Below, piece by piece: positions 38,631-52,200 of a DNA stretch of 64,000 bases; the stretch's first letter is position 1, and every line of letters begins with the position of its first letter. The stretch comes from Endomychus coccineus (lineage: Eukaryota > Arthropoda > Insecta > Coleoptera > Endomychidae), in assembly GCA_958510875.1 (NCBI GenBank), contig CAUEHT010000005.1, positions 558,001 through 622,000 of the forward strand. Reading direction: 5' to 3'. The notes under the pieces were generated by a model that worked only from the letters and a program-made list of their open reading frames with translations, did no database searches and had not been told where the DNA came from. A program made the translations under genes and the position numbers.

Positions 38631-41600
38631 CTCAGCTCCTTTTGAATATTCGGTGAGAAGGAAATTTCTAGAAACGATATTTTAACTCAGTTTTGGAGAT
38701 TATTTTGAATACGGGGGTAGTTATCAGGGTAAATATTGATACACAGAATCTGAAATGAGATAGGTAGGCCTTCTCAGCTCGTTTTGAATATACAGTGAGA
38801 AGGAAATTTCCAGAAACGATATATTAACTCTGTTTTGGAGATTATTTTGAGTACGGGGGTAGTTATCAGGGTAAATATTGATACACAGAATCTGGAATGT
38901 GGTAGGTAGGCTTTCTCAGCTTGTCTTGAATATACAGTGGGTAGGAAATTCCCAGAAACGAAATATTACCTCTGTCTTTGTGATTATTTTGAATACGGGG
39001 GTAGTTTTCAGGGTAAATATTGATACACAAAATCTGAAATGAGATAGGTAGGCCTTCTCAGCTCGTTTTGAATATATAGTGAGAAGGAAATTTCCAGAAA
39101 CGTTATGTTAACTCTGTTTTGGAGATTATTTTGAATACGGAGGTAGTTATCAGGGTAAATAGTGATACACAAAATCTGTAATGAGGTAGGTAGACCTTCT
39201 CAGCTCGTTTTGAATATACATTGAAAAGGAAATTTCCAGAAAGTTATATTAACTCTATTTTGGAGATTATTTTGAATGTAGTTATCAGGGTAAATATTGA
39301 TACAAAAAATCTGAAATGCGGTAGGTAGATTTTCTCAGCTCGTTTTGAAAATACAGTGAGAAGGAAAGTTCTAGAAACGATATTTTAACTCTGTTTTGGA
39401 GATTATTTTGAATACGGGGGTAGTTAGCAGGGTAAATAGTGATACACAAAATCTGAAATGTGGTAGGTAGACCTTCTCTGCTCGTTTTGAATATACAGTG
39501 AAGAGGAAATTTCCAGAAAGTTATATTAACTCTAGTTTGGAGATTATTCTGAATACTGGGGTAGTTATCAGGGTAAATATTGATACACAGAATCTGAAAT
39601 GTGGTAGGTAGACTTTCTCAGCTCGTTTTGAATATACAGTGAGGAGGAAATTTCTAGAAACGATATATTAAATCTGTTTTGGAGATTATTTTGGATACGG
39701 GGGTAGTTATCGGGGTAAATAGTGATACACAAAATCTGAAATGAGGTAGGTAGACCTTCTCAGCTCGTTTTGAATATACGTTGGAAAGGAAATTTCCAGA
39801 AAGTTATATTAACTCTATTTTGGAGATTATTTTGAATACGGGGGTAGTTATCAGGGTAAATATTGATACAAAAAATCTGAAATGTGGTAGGTAGATTTTC
39901 TCAGCTCCTTTTGAATATTCGGTGAGAAGGAAATTTCTAGAAACGATATTTTAACTCAGTTTTGGAGATTATTTTGAATACGGGGGTAGTTATCAGGGTA
40001 AATATTGATACACAGAATCTGAAATGAGATAGGTAGGCCTTCTCAGCTCGTTTTGAATATACAGTGAGAAGGAAATTTCCAGAAACGATATATTAACTCT
40101 GTTTTGGAGATTATTTTGAGTACGGGGGTAGTTATCAGGGTAAATATTGATACACAGAATCTGGAATGTGGTAGGTAGGCTTTCTCAGCTTGTCTTGAAT
40201 ATACAGTGGGTAGGAAATTCCCAGAAACGAAATATTACCTCTGTCTTTGTGATTATTTTGAATACGGGGGTAGTTTTCAGGGTAAATATTGATACACAAA
40301 ATCTGAAATGAGATAGGTAGGCCTTCTCAGCTCGTTTTGAATATATAGTGAGAAGGAAATTTCCAGAAACGTTATGTTAACTCTGTTTTGGAGATTATTT
40401 TGAATACGGAGGTAGTTATCAGGGTAAATAGTGATACACAAAATCTGTAATGAGGTAGGTAGACCTTCTCAGCTCGTTTTGAATATACATTGAAAAGGAA
40501 ATTTCCAGAAAGTTATATTAACTCTATTTTGGAGATTATTTTGAATGTAGTTATCAGGGTAAATATTGATACAAAAAATCTGAAATGCGGTAGGTAGATT
40601 TTCTCAGCTCGTTTTGAAAATACAGTGAGAAGGAAAGTTCTAGAAACGATATTTTAACTCTGTTTTGGAGATTATTTTGAATACGGGGGTAGTTAGCAGG
40701 GTAAATAGTGATACACAAAATCTGAAATGTGGTAGGTAGACCTTCTCTGCTCGTTTTGAATATACAGTGAAGAGGAAATTTCCAGAAAGTTATATTAACT
40801 CTAGTTTGGAGATTATTCTGAATACGGGGGTAGTTATCAGGGTAAATATTGATACACAAAATCTAAAATGTGGTAGGTAGACTTTCTCAGCTCGTTTTTA
40901 ATATACAGTGAAAAGGAAATCTCCAGTAACGTTATATTAACTCTGTTTTGGAGATTATTTTGAATACTGGGGTAGTTATCAGGGTAAATATTGATACACA
41001 AAATCTGAAATGTGGTAGGTAGACTTTCTCAGCTCGTTTTGAATATACAGTGAAAAGGAAATTTCTAGAAACGATATATTAAATCTGTTTTGGAGATTAT
41101 TTTGGATACGGGGGTAGTTTTCAGGGTAAATATTGATACACAAAATCTGAAATGTGATAGGTAGACTTTCTCAGCTCGGTTTTAATATACAGTGAAAAGG
41201 AAATTTCCATAAACGTTATATTAACTCTGTTTTGGAGATTATTTTGAATACGGGGGTAGTTATCAGGGTAAATATTGATACACAAAATCTGAAATGAGAT
41301 AGGTAGGCATTCTCAGCTCGTTTTGAATATACAGTGAGAAGGAAATTTCCAGAAACGTTATGTTAACTCTGTTTTGGAGATTATTTTGAATACGGGGGTA
41401 GTTATCAGGGTAAATATTGATACACAAAATCTGAAATGTGGTAGGTAGATTTTCTCAGCTCGTTCTGAATATACAGTGGGAAGGAAATTTCTAGAAACGA
41501 TATTTTAACTCTGTTTTAGAGATTATTTTGGATACGGGAGTAGTTATCAGGGTAAATAGTGATACACAAAATCTGAAATGAGGTAGGTAGACTTTCTCAG

Positions 41601-41736
41601 CTCGTTTTGAATATACATTGAAAAGGAAATTTCCAGAAAGTTATATTAACTCTATTTTGGAGATTATTTTGAATACGGGGGTAGTTATCAGGGTAAATAT
41701 TGATACAAAAAATCTGAAATGTGGTAGGTAGATTTT
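38631..41736 (+). repeat. Extra 3106 bp (22 monomers) private to copy B
   Basis: Up to 38630 copy B follows copy A at offset 31140; from 41737 it follows at 34246. At 38631 the sequence steps back 1837 bp (13 monomers) to the sequence of 36794. At about 39557 it steps back another 1269 bp (9 monomers), visible as TTATTCTGAATAC joined to TGGGGTAG. It then reads through once more. 1837 + 1269 = 3106. Because copy A has none of this, the event follows the macro-duplication. Confidence 0.88.
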
Positions 41737-44700
41737 CTCAGCTCGTTTTGAATATACAGTGAGGAGGAAATTTCTAGAAACGATATTTTAACTCAGTTTT
41801 GGAGATTATTTTGAATACGGGGGTAGTTATCAGGGTAAATATTGATACACAAAATCTGAAATGAGATAGGTAGGCCTTCTCAGCTCGTTTTGAATATACA
41901 GTGAGAAGGAAATTTCCAGAAACGATATATTAACTCTGTTTTGGAGATTATTTTGAGTACGGGGGTAGTTATCAGGGTAAATATTGATACACAGAATGTG
42001 GAATGTGGTAGGTAGGCTTTCTCAGCTTGTCTTGAATATACAGTGGGAAGGAAATTCCCAGAAACGAAATATTACCTCTGTCTTTGTGATTATTTTGAAT
42101 ACGGGGGTAGTTTTCAGGGTAAATATTGATACACAAAATCTGAAATGAGATAGGTAGGCATTCTCAGCTCGTTTTGAATATACAGTGACAAGGAAATTTC
42201 CAGAAACGTTATGTTAACTCTGTTTTGGAGATTATTTTGAATACGGGGGTAGTTATCAGGGTAAATATTGATACACAAAATCTGAAATGTGGTAGGTAGA
42301 TTTTCTCAGCTCGTTCTGAATATACAGTGGGAAGGAAATTTCTAGAAACGATATTTTAACTCTGTTTTGGAGATTATTTTGGATACGGGAGTAGTTATCA
42401 GGGTAAATAGTGATACACAAAATCTGAAATGAGGTAGGTAGGCTTTCTCAGCTCGTTTTCAGTATACTGTAAAAAAGAAATTTCTAGAAACCATATATTA
42501 ACTCTGTTTCGGAGATTATTTTGAATACGGGGTAGTTATCAGGGTAAATAGTGATACACAAAATCTGAAATGTGGTAGGTAGACTTTCTCAGCTCGTTTT
42601 TAATATACAGTGAAAAGGAAATTTCCAGAAAGTTACATTAACTCTAGTTTGGAGATTATTCTGAATACGGGACTAGTTATCAGGGTAAATATTGATACAC
42701 AAAATCTGAAATGTGGTAGGTAGACTTTCTCAGCTCGTTTTGAATATACAGTGAAAAGGAAATTTCTAGAAACGATATATTAAATCTGTTTTGGACATTA
42801 TTTTGGATACGGGAGTAGTTATCGGGGTAAATAGTGATACACAAAATCTGAAATGAGGTAGGTAGACCTTCTCAGCTCGTTTTGAATATTCAGTGAGAAG
42901 GAAATTTCTAGAAACCATATATTAACTCTTTTTTGGAGAATATTTTGAATACGGGGTAGTTAGCAGGGTAAATAGTGATACACAAAATCTGAAATGTGGT
43001 ACGTAGACCTTATCTGCTCGTTTTGAATATACAGTGAAAAGGAAATTTCCAGAAAGTTATATTAACTCTAGTTTGGAGATTATTTTGGATACGGGAGTAG
43101 TTATCAGGGTAAATATTGATACACAAAATCTGAAATGTGGTAGGTAGGCCTTCTCAGCTCGTTTTGAATATTCAGTGAGAAGGAAATTTCTAGAAACCAT
43201 ATATTAACTCTTTTTTGGAGAATATTTTGAATACGGGGTAGTTAGCAGGGTAAATAGTGATACACAAAATCTGAAATGTGGTACGTAGACCTTATCTGCT
43301 CGTTTTGAATATACAGTGAAAAGGAAATTTCCAGAAAGTTATATTAACTCTAGTTTGGAGATTATTTTGGATACGGGAGTAGTTATCAGGATAAATATTG
43401 ATACACAAAATCTGAAATGTGGTAGGTAGATTTTCTCAGCTCGTTTTGAATATACAGTGAGGAGGAAATTTCTAGAAACGATATTTTAACTCTGTTTAGG
43501 AGATTATTTTGAATACGGGGGTAGTTATCAGGGTAAAGATTGATACACAAAATCTGAAATGTGGTAGGTAGATCTTCTCACCTCGTTTCGAATATACAGT
43601 GAGAAGGAAATTTCTAGAAACGATATTTTAACTCTGTTTTGGAGATTATTTTGAATACGGGGGTAGTTATCAGGGTAAATATTGATACACAAAATCTGAA
43701 ATGAGGTAGGTAGGCTTTCTCAGCTCGTTTTCAATATACAATGAAAAGGAAATTTCTAGAAATCATATATTAACTCTGTTTTGGAGATTATTTTGAATAC
43801 GGGGTAGTTAGCAGGGTAAATAGTGATACACAAAATCTAAAATGTGGTAGGTAGACCTTCTTTGCTCGTTTTGAATATACAGTGAAAAGGAAATTTCCAG
43901 AAAGTTATATTAACTCTAGTTTGGAGATTATTCTGAATACGGAGGTAGTTATCAGGGTAAATATTGATACACAAAATCTAAAATGTGGTAGGTAGACTTT
44001 CTCAGCTCGTTTTTAATATACAGTGAAAAGGAAATTTCCAGAAACGTTATATTAACTCTGTTTTGGAGAATTTTGAATACTGGGGTAGTTATCAGGGTGA
44101 ATATTGATACACAAAATCTGAAATGTGGTAGGTAGACTTTCTCAGCTCGTTTTGAATATACAGTGAAAAGGAAATTTCTAGAAACGATATATTACATCTG
44201 TTTTGGAGATTATTTTGGATACGGGAGTAGTTATCGGGGTGAATAGTGATACACAAAATCTGAAATGAGGTAGGTAGACCTTCTCAGCTCGTTTTGAATA
44301 TACAGTGAAAAGGAAATCTCCAGAAAGTTATATTAACTCTATTTTGGAGATTATTTTAAATACGGGGGTAGTTATCAGGGTAAATATTGATACACAAAAT
44401 CTGAAATGTTGTAGGTAGACTTTCTCAGCTCGTTTGGAATATACAGTGAGGAGGAAATTTCTAGAAACGATATTTTAACTCAGTTTTGGAGATTATTTTG
44501 AATACGGGGGTAGTTATCAGGGTAAATATTGATACACAAAATCTGAAATGTTGTAGGTAGACTTTCTCAGCTCGTTTTTAATATACATTGAAAAGGAAAT
44601 TTCCAGAAAGTTATATTAACTCTATTTTGGAGATTATTTTAAATACGGGGGTAGTTATCAGGGTAAATATTGATACACAAAATCTGAAATGTTGTAGGTA

Positions 44701-47700
44701 GACTTTCTCAGCTCGTTTGGAATATACAGTGAGGAGGAAATTTCTAGAAACGATATATTAACTCTGTTTTGGAGATTATTTTGAATACGGGAGTAGTTAT
44801 CGGGGTAAATAGTGATACACAAAATCTGAAATGAGGTAGGTAGACTTTCTCAGCTCGTTTTGAATATACATTGAAAAGGAAATTTCCAGAAAGTTATATT
44901 AACTCTATTGTGGAGATTATTTTGAATACGGGGGTAGTTATCAGGGTAAATATTGATACAAAAAATCTGAAATGTGGTAGGTAGATTTTCTCAGCTCGTT
45001 TGGAATATACAGTGAGGAGGAAATTTCTAGAAACGATATTTTAACTCAGTTTTGGAGATTATTTTGAATACGGGGGTAGTTATCAGGGTAAATATTGATA
45101 CACAAAATCTGAAATGTTGTAGGTAGACTTTCTCAGCTCGTTTTTAATATACAGTGAAAAGGGAATTTCCAGAAACGTTATATTAACTCTGTTTTGGAGA
45201 TTATTTTGAATACGGGGGTAGTTGTCAGGGTAAATATTGATACACAAAATCTGAAATGTGGTAGGTAGACTTTCTCAGCTCGTTTTGAATATACAGTGGA
45301 AATGAAATTTCTAGAAACGATATATTAACTCTGTTTTGGAGATTATTTTGGATACGGGAGTAGTTATCGGGGTAAATAGTGATACACAAAATCTGAAATG
45401 AGGTAGGTAGACTTTCTCAGCTCGTTTTGAATATACATTGAAAAGGAAATTTCCAGAAAGTTATATTAACTCTATTGTGGAGATTATTTTGAATACGGGG
45501 GTAGTTATCAGGGTAAATATTGATACAAAAAATCTGAAATGTGGTAGGTAGATTTTCTCAGCTCGTTTGGAATATACAGTGAGGAGGAAATTTCTAGAAA
45601 CGATATTTTAACTCAGTTTTGGAGATTATTTTGAATACGGGGGTAGTTATCAGGGTAAATATTGATACACAAAATCTGAAATGAGATAGGTAGGCCTTCT
45701 CAGCTCGTTTTGAATATACAGTGAGAAGGAAATTTCCAGAAACGATATATTAACTCTGTTTTGGAGATTATTTTGAATACGGGGGTAGTTATCAGGGTAA
45801 ATATTGATACACAGAATCTGGAATGTGGTAGGTAGGCTTTCTCAGCTTGTCTTGAATATACAGTGGGAAGGAAATTATCAGAAACGAAATATTACCTCTG
45901 TCTTTGTGATTATTTTGAATACGGGGGTAGTTTTCAGGGTAAATATTGATACACAAAATCTGAAATGTGATAGGTAGACTTTCTCAGCTCGGTTTTAATA
46001 TACAGTGAAAAGGAAATTTCCATAAACGTTATATTAACTCTGTTTTGGAGATTATTTTGAATACGGGGGTAGTTATCAGGGTAAATATTGATACACAAAA
46101 TCTGAAATGAGATAGGTAGGCATTCTCAGCTCGTTTTGAATATACAGTGAGAAGGAAATTTCCAGAAACGTTATGTTAACTCTGTTTTGGAGATTATTTT
46201 GAATACGGGGGTAGTTATCAGGGTAAATATTGATACACAAAATCTGAAATGTGGTAGGTAGATTTTCTCAGCTCGTTCTGAATATACAGTGGGAAGGAAA
46301 TTTCTAGAAACGATATTTTAACTCTGTTTTGGAGATTATTTTGGATACGGGAGTAGTTATCAGGGTAAATAGTGATACACAAAATCTGAAATGTGGTAGG
46401 TAGACTTTCTCAGCTCGTTTTTAATATACAGTGAAAAGGAAATTTCCAGAAATTTACATTAACTCTAGTTTGGAGATTATTCTGAATACGGGGGTAGTTA
46501 TCAGGGTAAATATTGATACACAAAATCTGAAATGTGGTAGGTAGACTTTCTCAGCTCGTTTTGAATATACAGTGAAAAGGAAATTTCTAGAAACGATATA
46601 TTAAATCTGTTTTGGACATTATTTTGGATACGGGAGTAGTTATCGGGGTAAATAGTGATACACAAAATCTGAAATGAGGTAGGTAGACCTTCTCAGATCG
46701 TTTTTAATATACGTTGAAAAAGAAATTTCCAGAAAGTTATATTAACTCTATTTTGGAGATTATTTTGAATACGGGGGTAGTTATCAGGGTAAATATTGAT
46801 ACACAGAATCTGAAATGTGGTAGGTAGAATTTCTCAGCTTGTTTTGAATATACAGTGAGAAGGAAATTTCTAGAAACGATATTTTAACTCTGTTTTGGAG
46901 ATTATTTTGAATACGGGGGTAGTTAGCAGGGTAAATATTGATACACAAAATCTGAAATGTGGTAGGTAGATTTTCTCAGTTCGTTTTGAATATACAGTGA
47001 GAAGGAAATTTCTAGAAACGATATATTAAATCTGTTTTGGAGATTATTTTGAATACGGGGGTAGTTATCAGGGTAAATATTGATACACAAAATCTGAAAT
47101 GTGGTAGGTAGGCTTTCTCAGCTCGTTTTCAATATACTGTAAAAAAGAAATTTCTAGAAACCATATATTAACTCTGTTTTGGAGATTATTTTGAATACGG
47201 GGTAGTTATCAGGGTAAATAGTGATACACAAAATCTGAAATGTAGTAGGTAGACTTTCTCAGCTCGTTTTTAATATACAGTGAAAAGGAAAATTTCCAGA
47301 AAGTTACATTAACTCTAGTTTGGAGATTATTCTGAATACGGGGGTAGTTATCAGGGTAAATATTGATACACAAAATCTGAAATGTGGTAGGTAGACTTTC
47401 TCAGCTCGTTTTGAATATACAGTGGAAAGGAAATTTCTAGAAACGATATATTAAATCTGTTTTGGACATTATTTTGGATACGGGAGTAGTTATCGGGGTA
47501 AATAGTGATACACAAAATCTGAAATGAGGTAGGTAGACCTTCTCAGATCGTTTTTAATATACGTTGAAAAAGAAATTTCCAGAAAGTTATATTAACTCTA
47601 TTTTGGAGATTATTTTGAATACGGGGGTAGTTATCAGGGTAAATATTGATACACAGAATCTGAAATGTGGTAGGTAGAATTTCTCAGCTTGTTTTGAATA

Positions 47701-49245
47701 TACAGTGAGAAGGAAATTTCTAGAAACGATATTTTAACTCTGTTTTGGAGATTATTTTGAATACGGGGGTAGTTAGCAGGGTAAATATTGATACACAAAA
47801 TCTGAAATGTGGTAGGTAGATTTTCTCAGTTCGTTTTGAATATACAGTGAGAAGGAAATTTCTAGAAACGATATATTAAATCTGTTTTGGAGATTATTTT
47901 GAATACGGGGGTAGTTATCAGGGTAAATATTGATACACAAAATCTGAAATGTGGTAGGTAGGCCTTCTCAGCTCGTTTTGAATATTCAGTGAGAAGGAAA
48001 TTTCTAGAAACCATATATTAACTCTGTTTTGGAGAATATTTTGAATACGGGGTAGTTAGCAGGGTAAATAGTGATACACAAAATCTGAAATGTGGTACGT
48101 AGACCTTATCTGCTCGTTTTGAATATACAGTGAAAAGGAAATTTCCAGAAAGTTATATTAACTCTAGTTTGGAGATTATTTTGGATACGGGAGTAGTTAT
48201 CAGGATAAATATTGATACACAAAATCTGAAATGTGGTAGGTAGATTTTCTCAGCTCGTTTTGAATATACAGTGAGGAGGAAATTCCTAGAAACGATATTT
48301 TAACTCTGTTTAGGAGATTATTTTGAATACGGGGGTAGTTATCAGGGTAAAGATTGATACACAAAATCTGAAATGTGGTAGGTAGATTTTCTCACCTCGT
48401 TTCGAATATACAGTGAGAAGGAAATTTCTAGAAACGATATTTTAACTCTGTTTTGGAGATTATTTTGAATACGGGGGTAGTTATCAGGGTAAATATTGAT
48501 ACACAAAATCTGAAATGAGGTAGGTAGGCTTTCTCAGCTCGTTTTCAATATACAATGAAAAGGAAATTTCTAGAAACCATATATTAACTCTGTTTTGGAG
48601 ATTATTTTGAATACGGGGTAGTTAGCAGGGTAAATAGTGATACACAAAATCTAAAATGTGGTAGGTAGACCTTCTCTGCTCGTTTTGAATATACAGTGAA
48701 AAGGAAATTTCCAGAAAGTTATATTAACTCTAGTTTGGAGATTATTCTGAATACGGGGGTAGTTATCAGGGTAAATATTGATACACAAAATCTAAAATGT
48801 GGTAGGTAGACTTTCTCAGCTCGTTTTTAATATACAGTGAAAAGGAAATTTCCAGAAACGTTATATTAACTCTGTTTTGGAGAATTTTGAATACTGGGGT
48901 AGTTATAAGGGTGAATATTGATACACAAAATCTGAAATGTGGTAGGTAGACTTTCTCAGCTCGTTTTGAATATACAGTGAAAAGGAAATTTCTAGAAAGT
49001 TATATTAACTCTATTTTGGAGATTATTTTAAATACGGGGGTAGTTATCAGGGTAAATATTGATACACAAAATCTGAAATGTTGTAGGTAGACTTTCTCAG
49101 CTCGTTTTTAATATACAGTGAAAAGGGAATTTCCAGAAACGTTATATTAACTCTAGTTTGGAGATTATTCTGAATACGGGGGTAGTTATCAGGGTAAATA
49201 TTGATACACAAAATCTAAAATGTGGTAGGTAGACTTTCTCAGCTC

Positions 49246-52200
49246 GTTTTTAATATACAGTGAAAAGGAAATTTCCAGAAACGTTATATTAACTCTGTTT
49301 TGGAGAATTTTGAATACTGGGGTAGTTATAAGGGTGAATATTGATACACAAAATCTGAAATGTGGTAGGTAGACCTTCTCAGCTCGTTTTGAATATACAG
49401 TGAAAAGGAAATTTCCAGAAAGTTATATTAACTCTATTTTGGAGATTATTTTAAATACGGGGGTAGTTATCAGGGTAAATATTGATACACAAAATCTGAA
49501 ATGTTGTAGGTAGACTTTCTCAGCTCGTTTTTAATATACAGTGAAAAGGGAATTTCCAGAAACGTTATATTAACTCTGTTTTGGAGATTATTTTGAATAC
49601 GGGGGTAGTTGTCAGGGTAAATATTGATACACAAAATCTGAAATGTGGTAGGTAGACTTTCTCAGCTCGTTTTGAATATACAGTGGAGATGAAATTTCTA
49701 GAAACGATATATCAACTCTGTTTTGGAGATTATTTTGGATACGGGAGTAGTTATCGGGGTGAATAGTGATACACAAAATCTGAAATGAGGTAGGTAGACC
49801 TTCTCAGCTCGTTTTGAATATACAGTGAAAAGGAAATTTCCAGAAAGTTATATTAACTCCATTTTGGAGATTATTTTGAATACGGGGGTAGTTATCAGGG
49901 TGAATATTGATACACAAAATCTGAAATGTTGTAGGTAGACTTTCGCAGCTCGTTTTTAATATACAGTGAAAATGAAATTTCCAGAATCGTTATATTAACT
50001 CTGTTTTGGAGATTATTTTGAATACGGGGGTAGTTATCAGGGTAAATATTGATAAACAAAATCTGAAATGAGATAGGTAGGCTTTCTCAGCTCGTTTTGA
50101 ATAAACAGTGAGAAGGACATTTACAGAAACGTTATATTAACTCTGTTTTGGAGATTATTTTGAATACGGGGGTAGTTATCAGGGTAAATATTGATACACA
50201 AAATCTGAAATGAGATAGGTAGGCTTTCTTAGCTCGTTTTGAATAAACAGTGAGAAGGAAATTTCCAGAAACGTTATAATAACTCTGTTTTGAAGATTAT
50301 TTTGAATACGGGGGTATTTATCAGGGTAAATGTTGATACACAGAATCTGAAATGAGATAGGTAGGCTTTCTCAGCTCGTTTTGAATAAACAGTGAGAAGG
50401 AAATTTCCAGAAACGTTATATTTACTCTGTTTTGGAGATTATTCTGAATACGGGGGTAGTTAGCAGGGTAAATATTGATACACAAAATCTGAAATGTGGT
50501 AGCTAGACTTTCTCAGCTCGTTTTGAATATACAGTGGAAAGGAAATTTCTAGAAACCATATATTAACTCTGTTTTGGAGATTATTTTGAACACGGGGGTA
50601 GTTATCAGGCTAAATATCGATACACAAAATCTGAAATGTGGTAGGTAGACTTTTTCAGCTCGTTTTGAATATACCGTTTAAAGAAAATTTCCAGAAAGTT
50701 ATATTAACTCTGTTTTGGAGATTATGTTGTATACGGGGGTAGTTATCAGGGTAAATATCGACACAACATCTGAAATGTAGTAGGTAGACTTTCTCAGCTC
50801 GTTTTTAATATACAGTGAAAAGGAAATTTCCAGAAACGTTATATTAACTCTGTTTTGGAGATTATTTTGAATACGGGGGTAGTTATCAGGGTAAAGATTG
50901 ATACACAAAATCTGAAATGTGGTAGGTAGATTTTCTCAGCTAGTTTTGAATATACAGTGAGAAGGAAATTTCTAGAAACGATATTTTAACTCTGTTTTGG
51001 AGATTATTTTGGATACGGGAGTAGTTATCAGGGTAAATATTGATACACAAAATCTGAAATGTGGTAGGTAGATTTTCTCAGCTCGTTTTGAATATACAGT
51101 GAGAAGGAAATTTCTAGAAACGATATTTTAACTCTGTTTTGGAGATTATTTTGAATACGGGGGTAGTTATCAGAGTAAAGATTGATACACAAAATCTGAA
51201 ATGTGGTAGGTAGATTTTCTCAGCTAGTTTTGAATATACAGTGAGAAGGAAATTTCTAGAAACGATATTTTAACTCTGTTTTGGAGATTATTTTGAATAC
51301 GGGGGTAGTTATCAGGGTGAATATTGATACACAAAATCTGAAATGAGATAGGTAGGCCTTCTCAGCTCGTTTTGAATATACAGTGAAAAGGAAATTTCTA
51401 GAAACCATATATTAACTCAGTTTTGGAGAATATTTTGATTACGGGGTAGTTAGCAGGGTAAATAGTGATACACAAAATCTGAAATGTAGTAGGTAGACGT
51501 TCTCTGCTCGTTTTGAATATACAGTGAAAAGGAAATTTCCAGAAAGTTATATTAACTCTAGTTTGGAGATTATTTTGGATACGGGAATAGTTATCAGGGT
51601 AAATATTGATACACAAAATCTGAAATGTGGTAGGTAGATTTTCTCAGCTCGTTTTGAATATACAGTGAGGAGGAAATTTCTAGAAACGATATTTTAACTC
51701 TGTTTTGGAGATTATTTTGAATACGGGGGTAGTTATCAGGGTAAAGATTGATACACAAAATCTGAAATGTGGCAGGTAGATTTTCTCACCTCGTTTTGAA
51801 TATACAGTGAGAAGGAAATTTCTAGAAACGATATTTTAACTCTGTTTTGGAGATTATTTTGAATACGGGGGTAGTTATCAGGGTAAATATTGATACACAA
51901 AATCTGAAATGAGGTGGTAGGCTTTCTCAGCTCGTTTTCAATATACAGTGAAAAGGGAATTTCTAGAAACCATATATTAACTCTGTTTTGAAGATTATTT
52001 TGAATACGGGGTAGTTAGCAGGGTAAATAGTGATACACAAAATCTGAAATGTGGTAGATAGACCTTCTCTGCTCGTTTTTAATATACAGTGAAAAGGAAA
52101 TTTCCAGAAACGTTATATTAACTCTGTTTTGGAGAATTTTGAATACTGGGGTAGTTATAAGGGTGAATATTGATACACAAAATCTGAAATGTGGTAGGTA

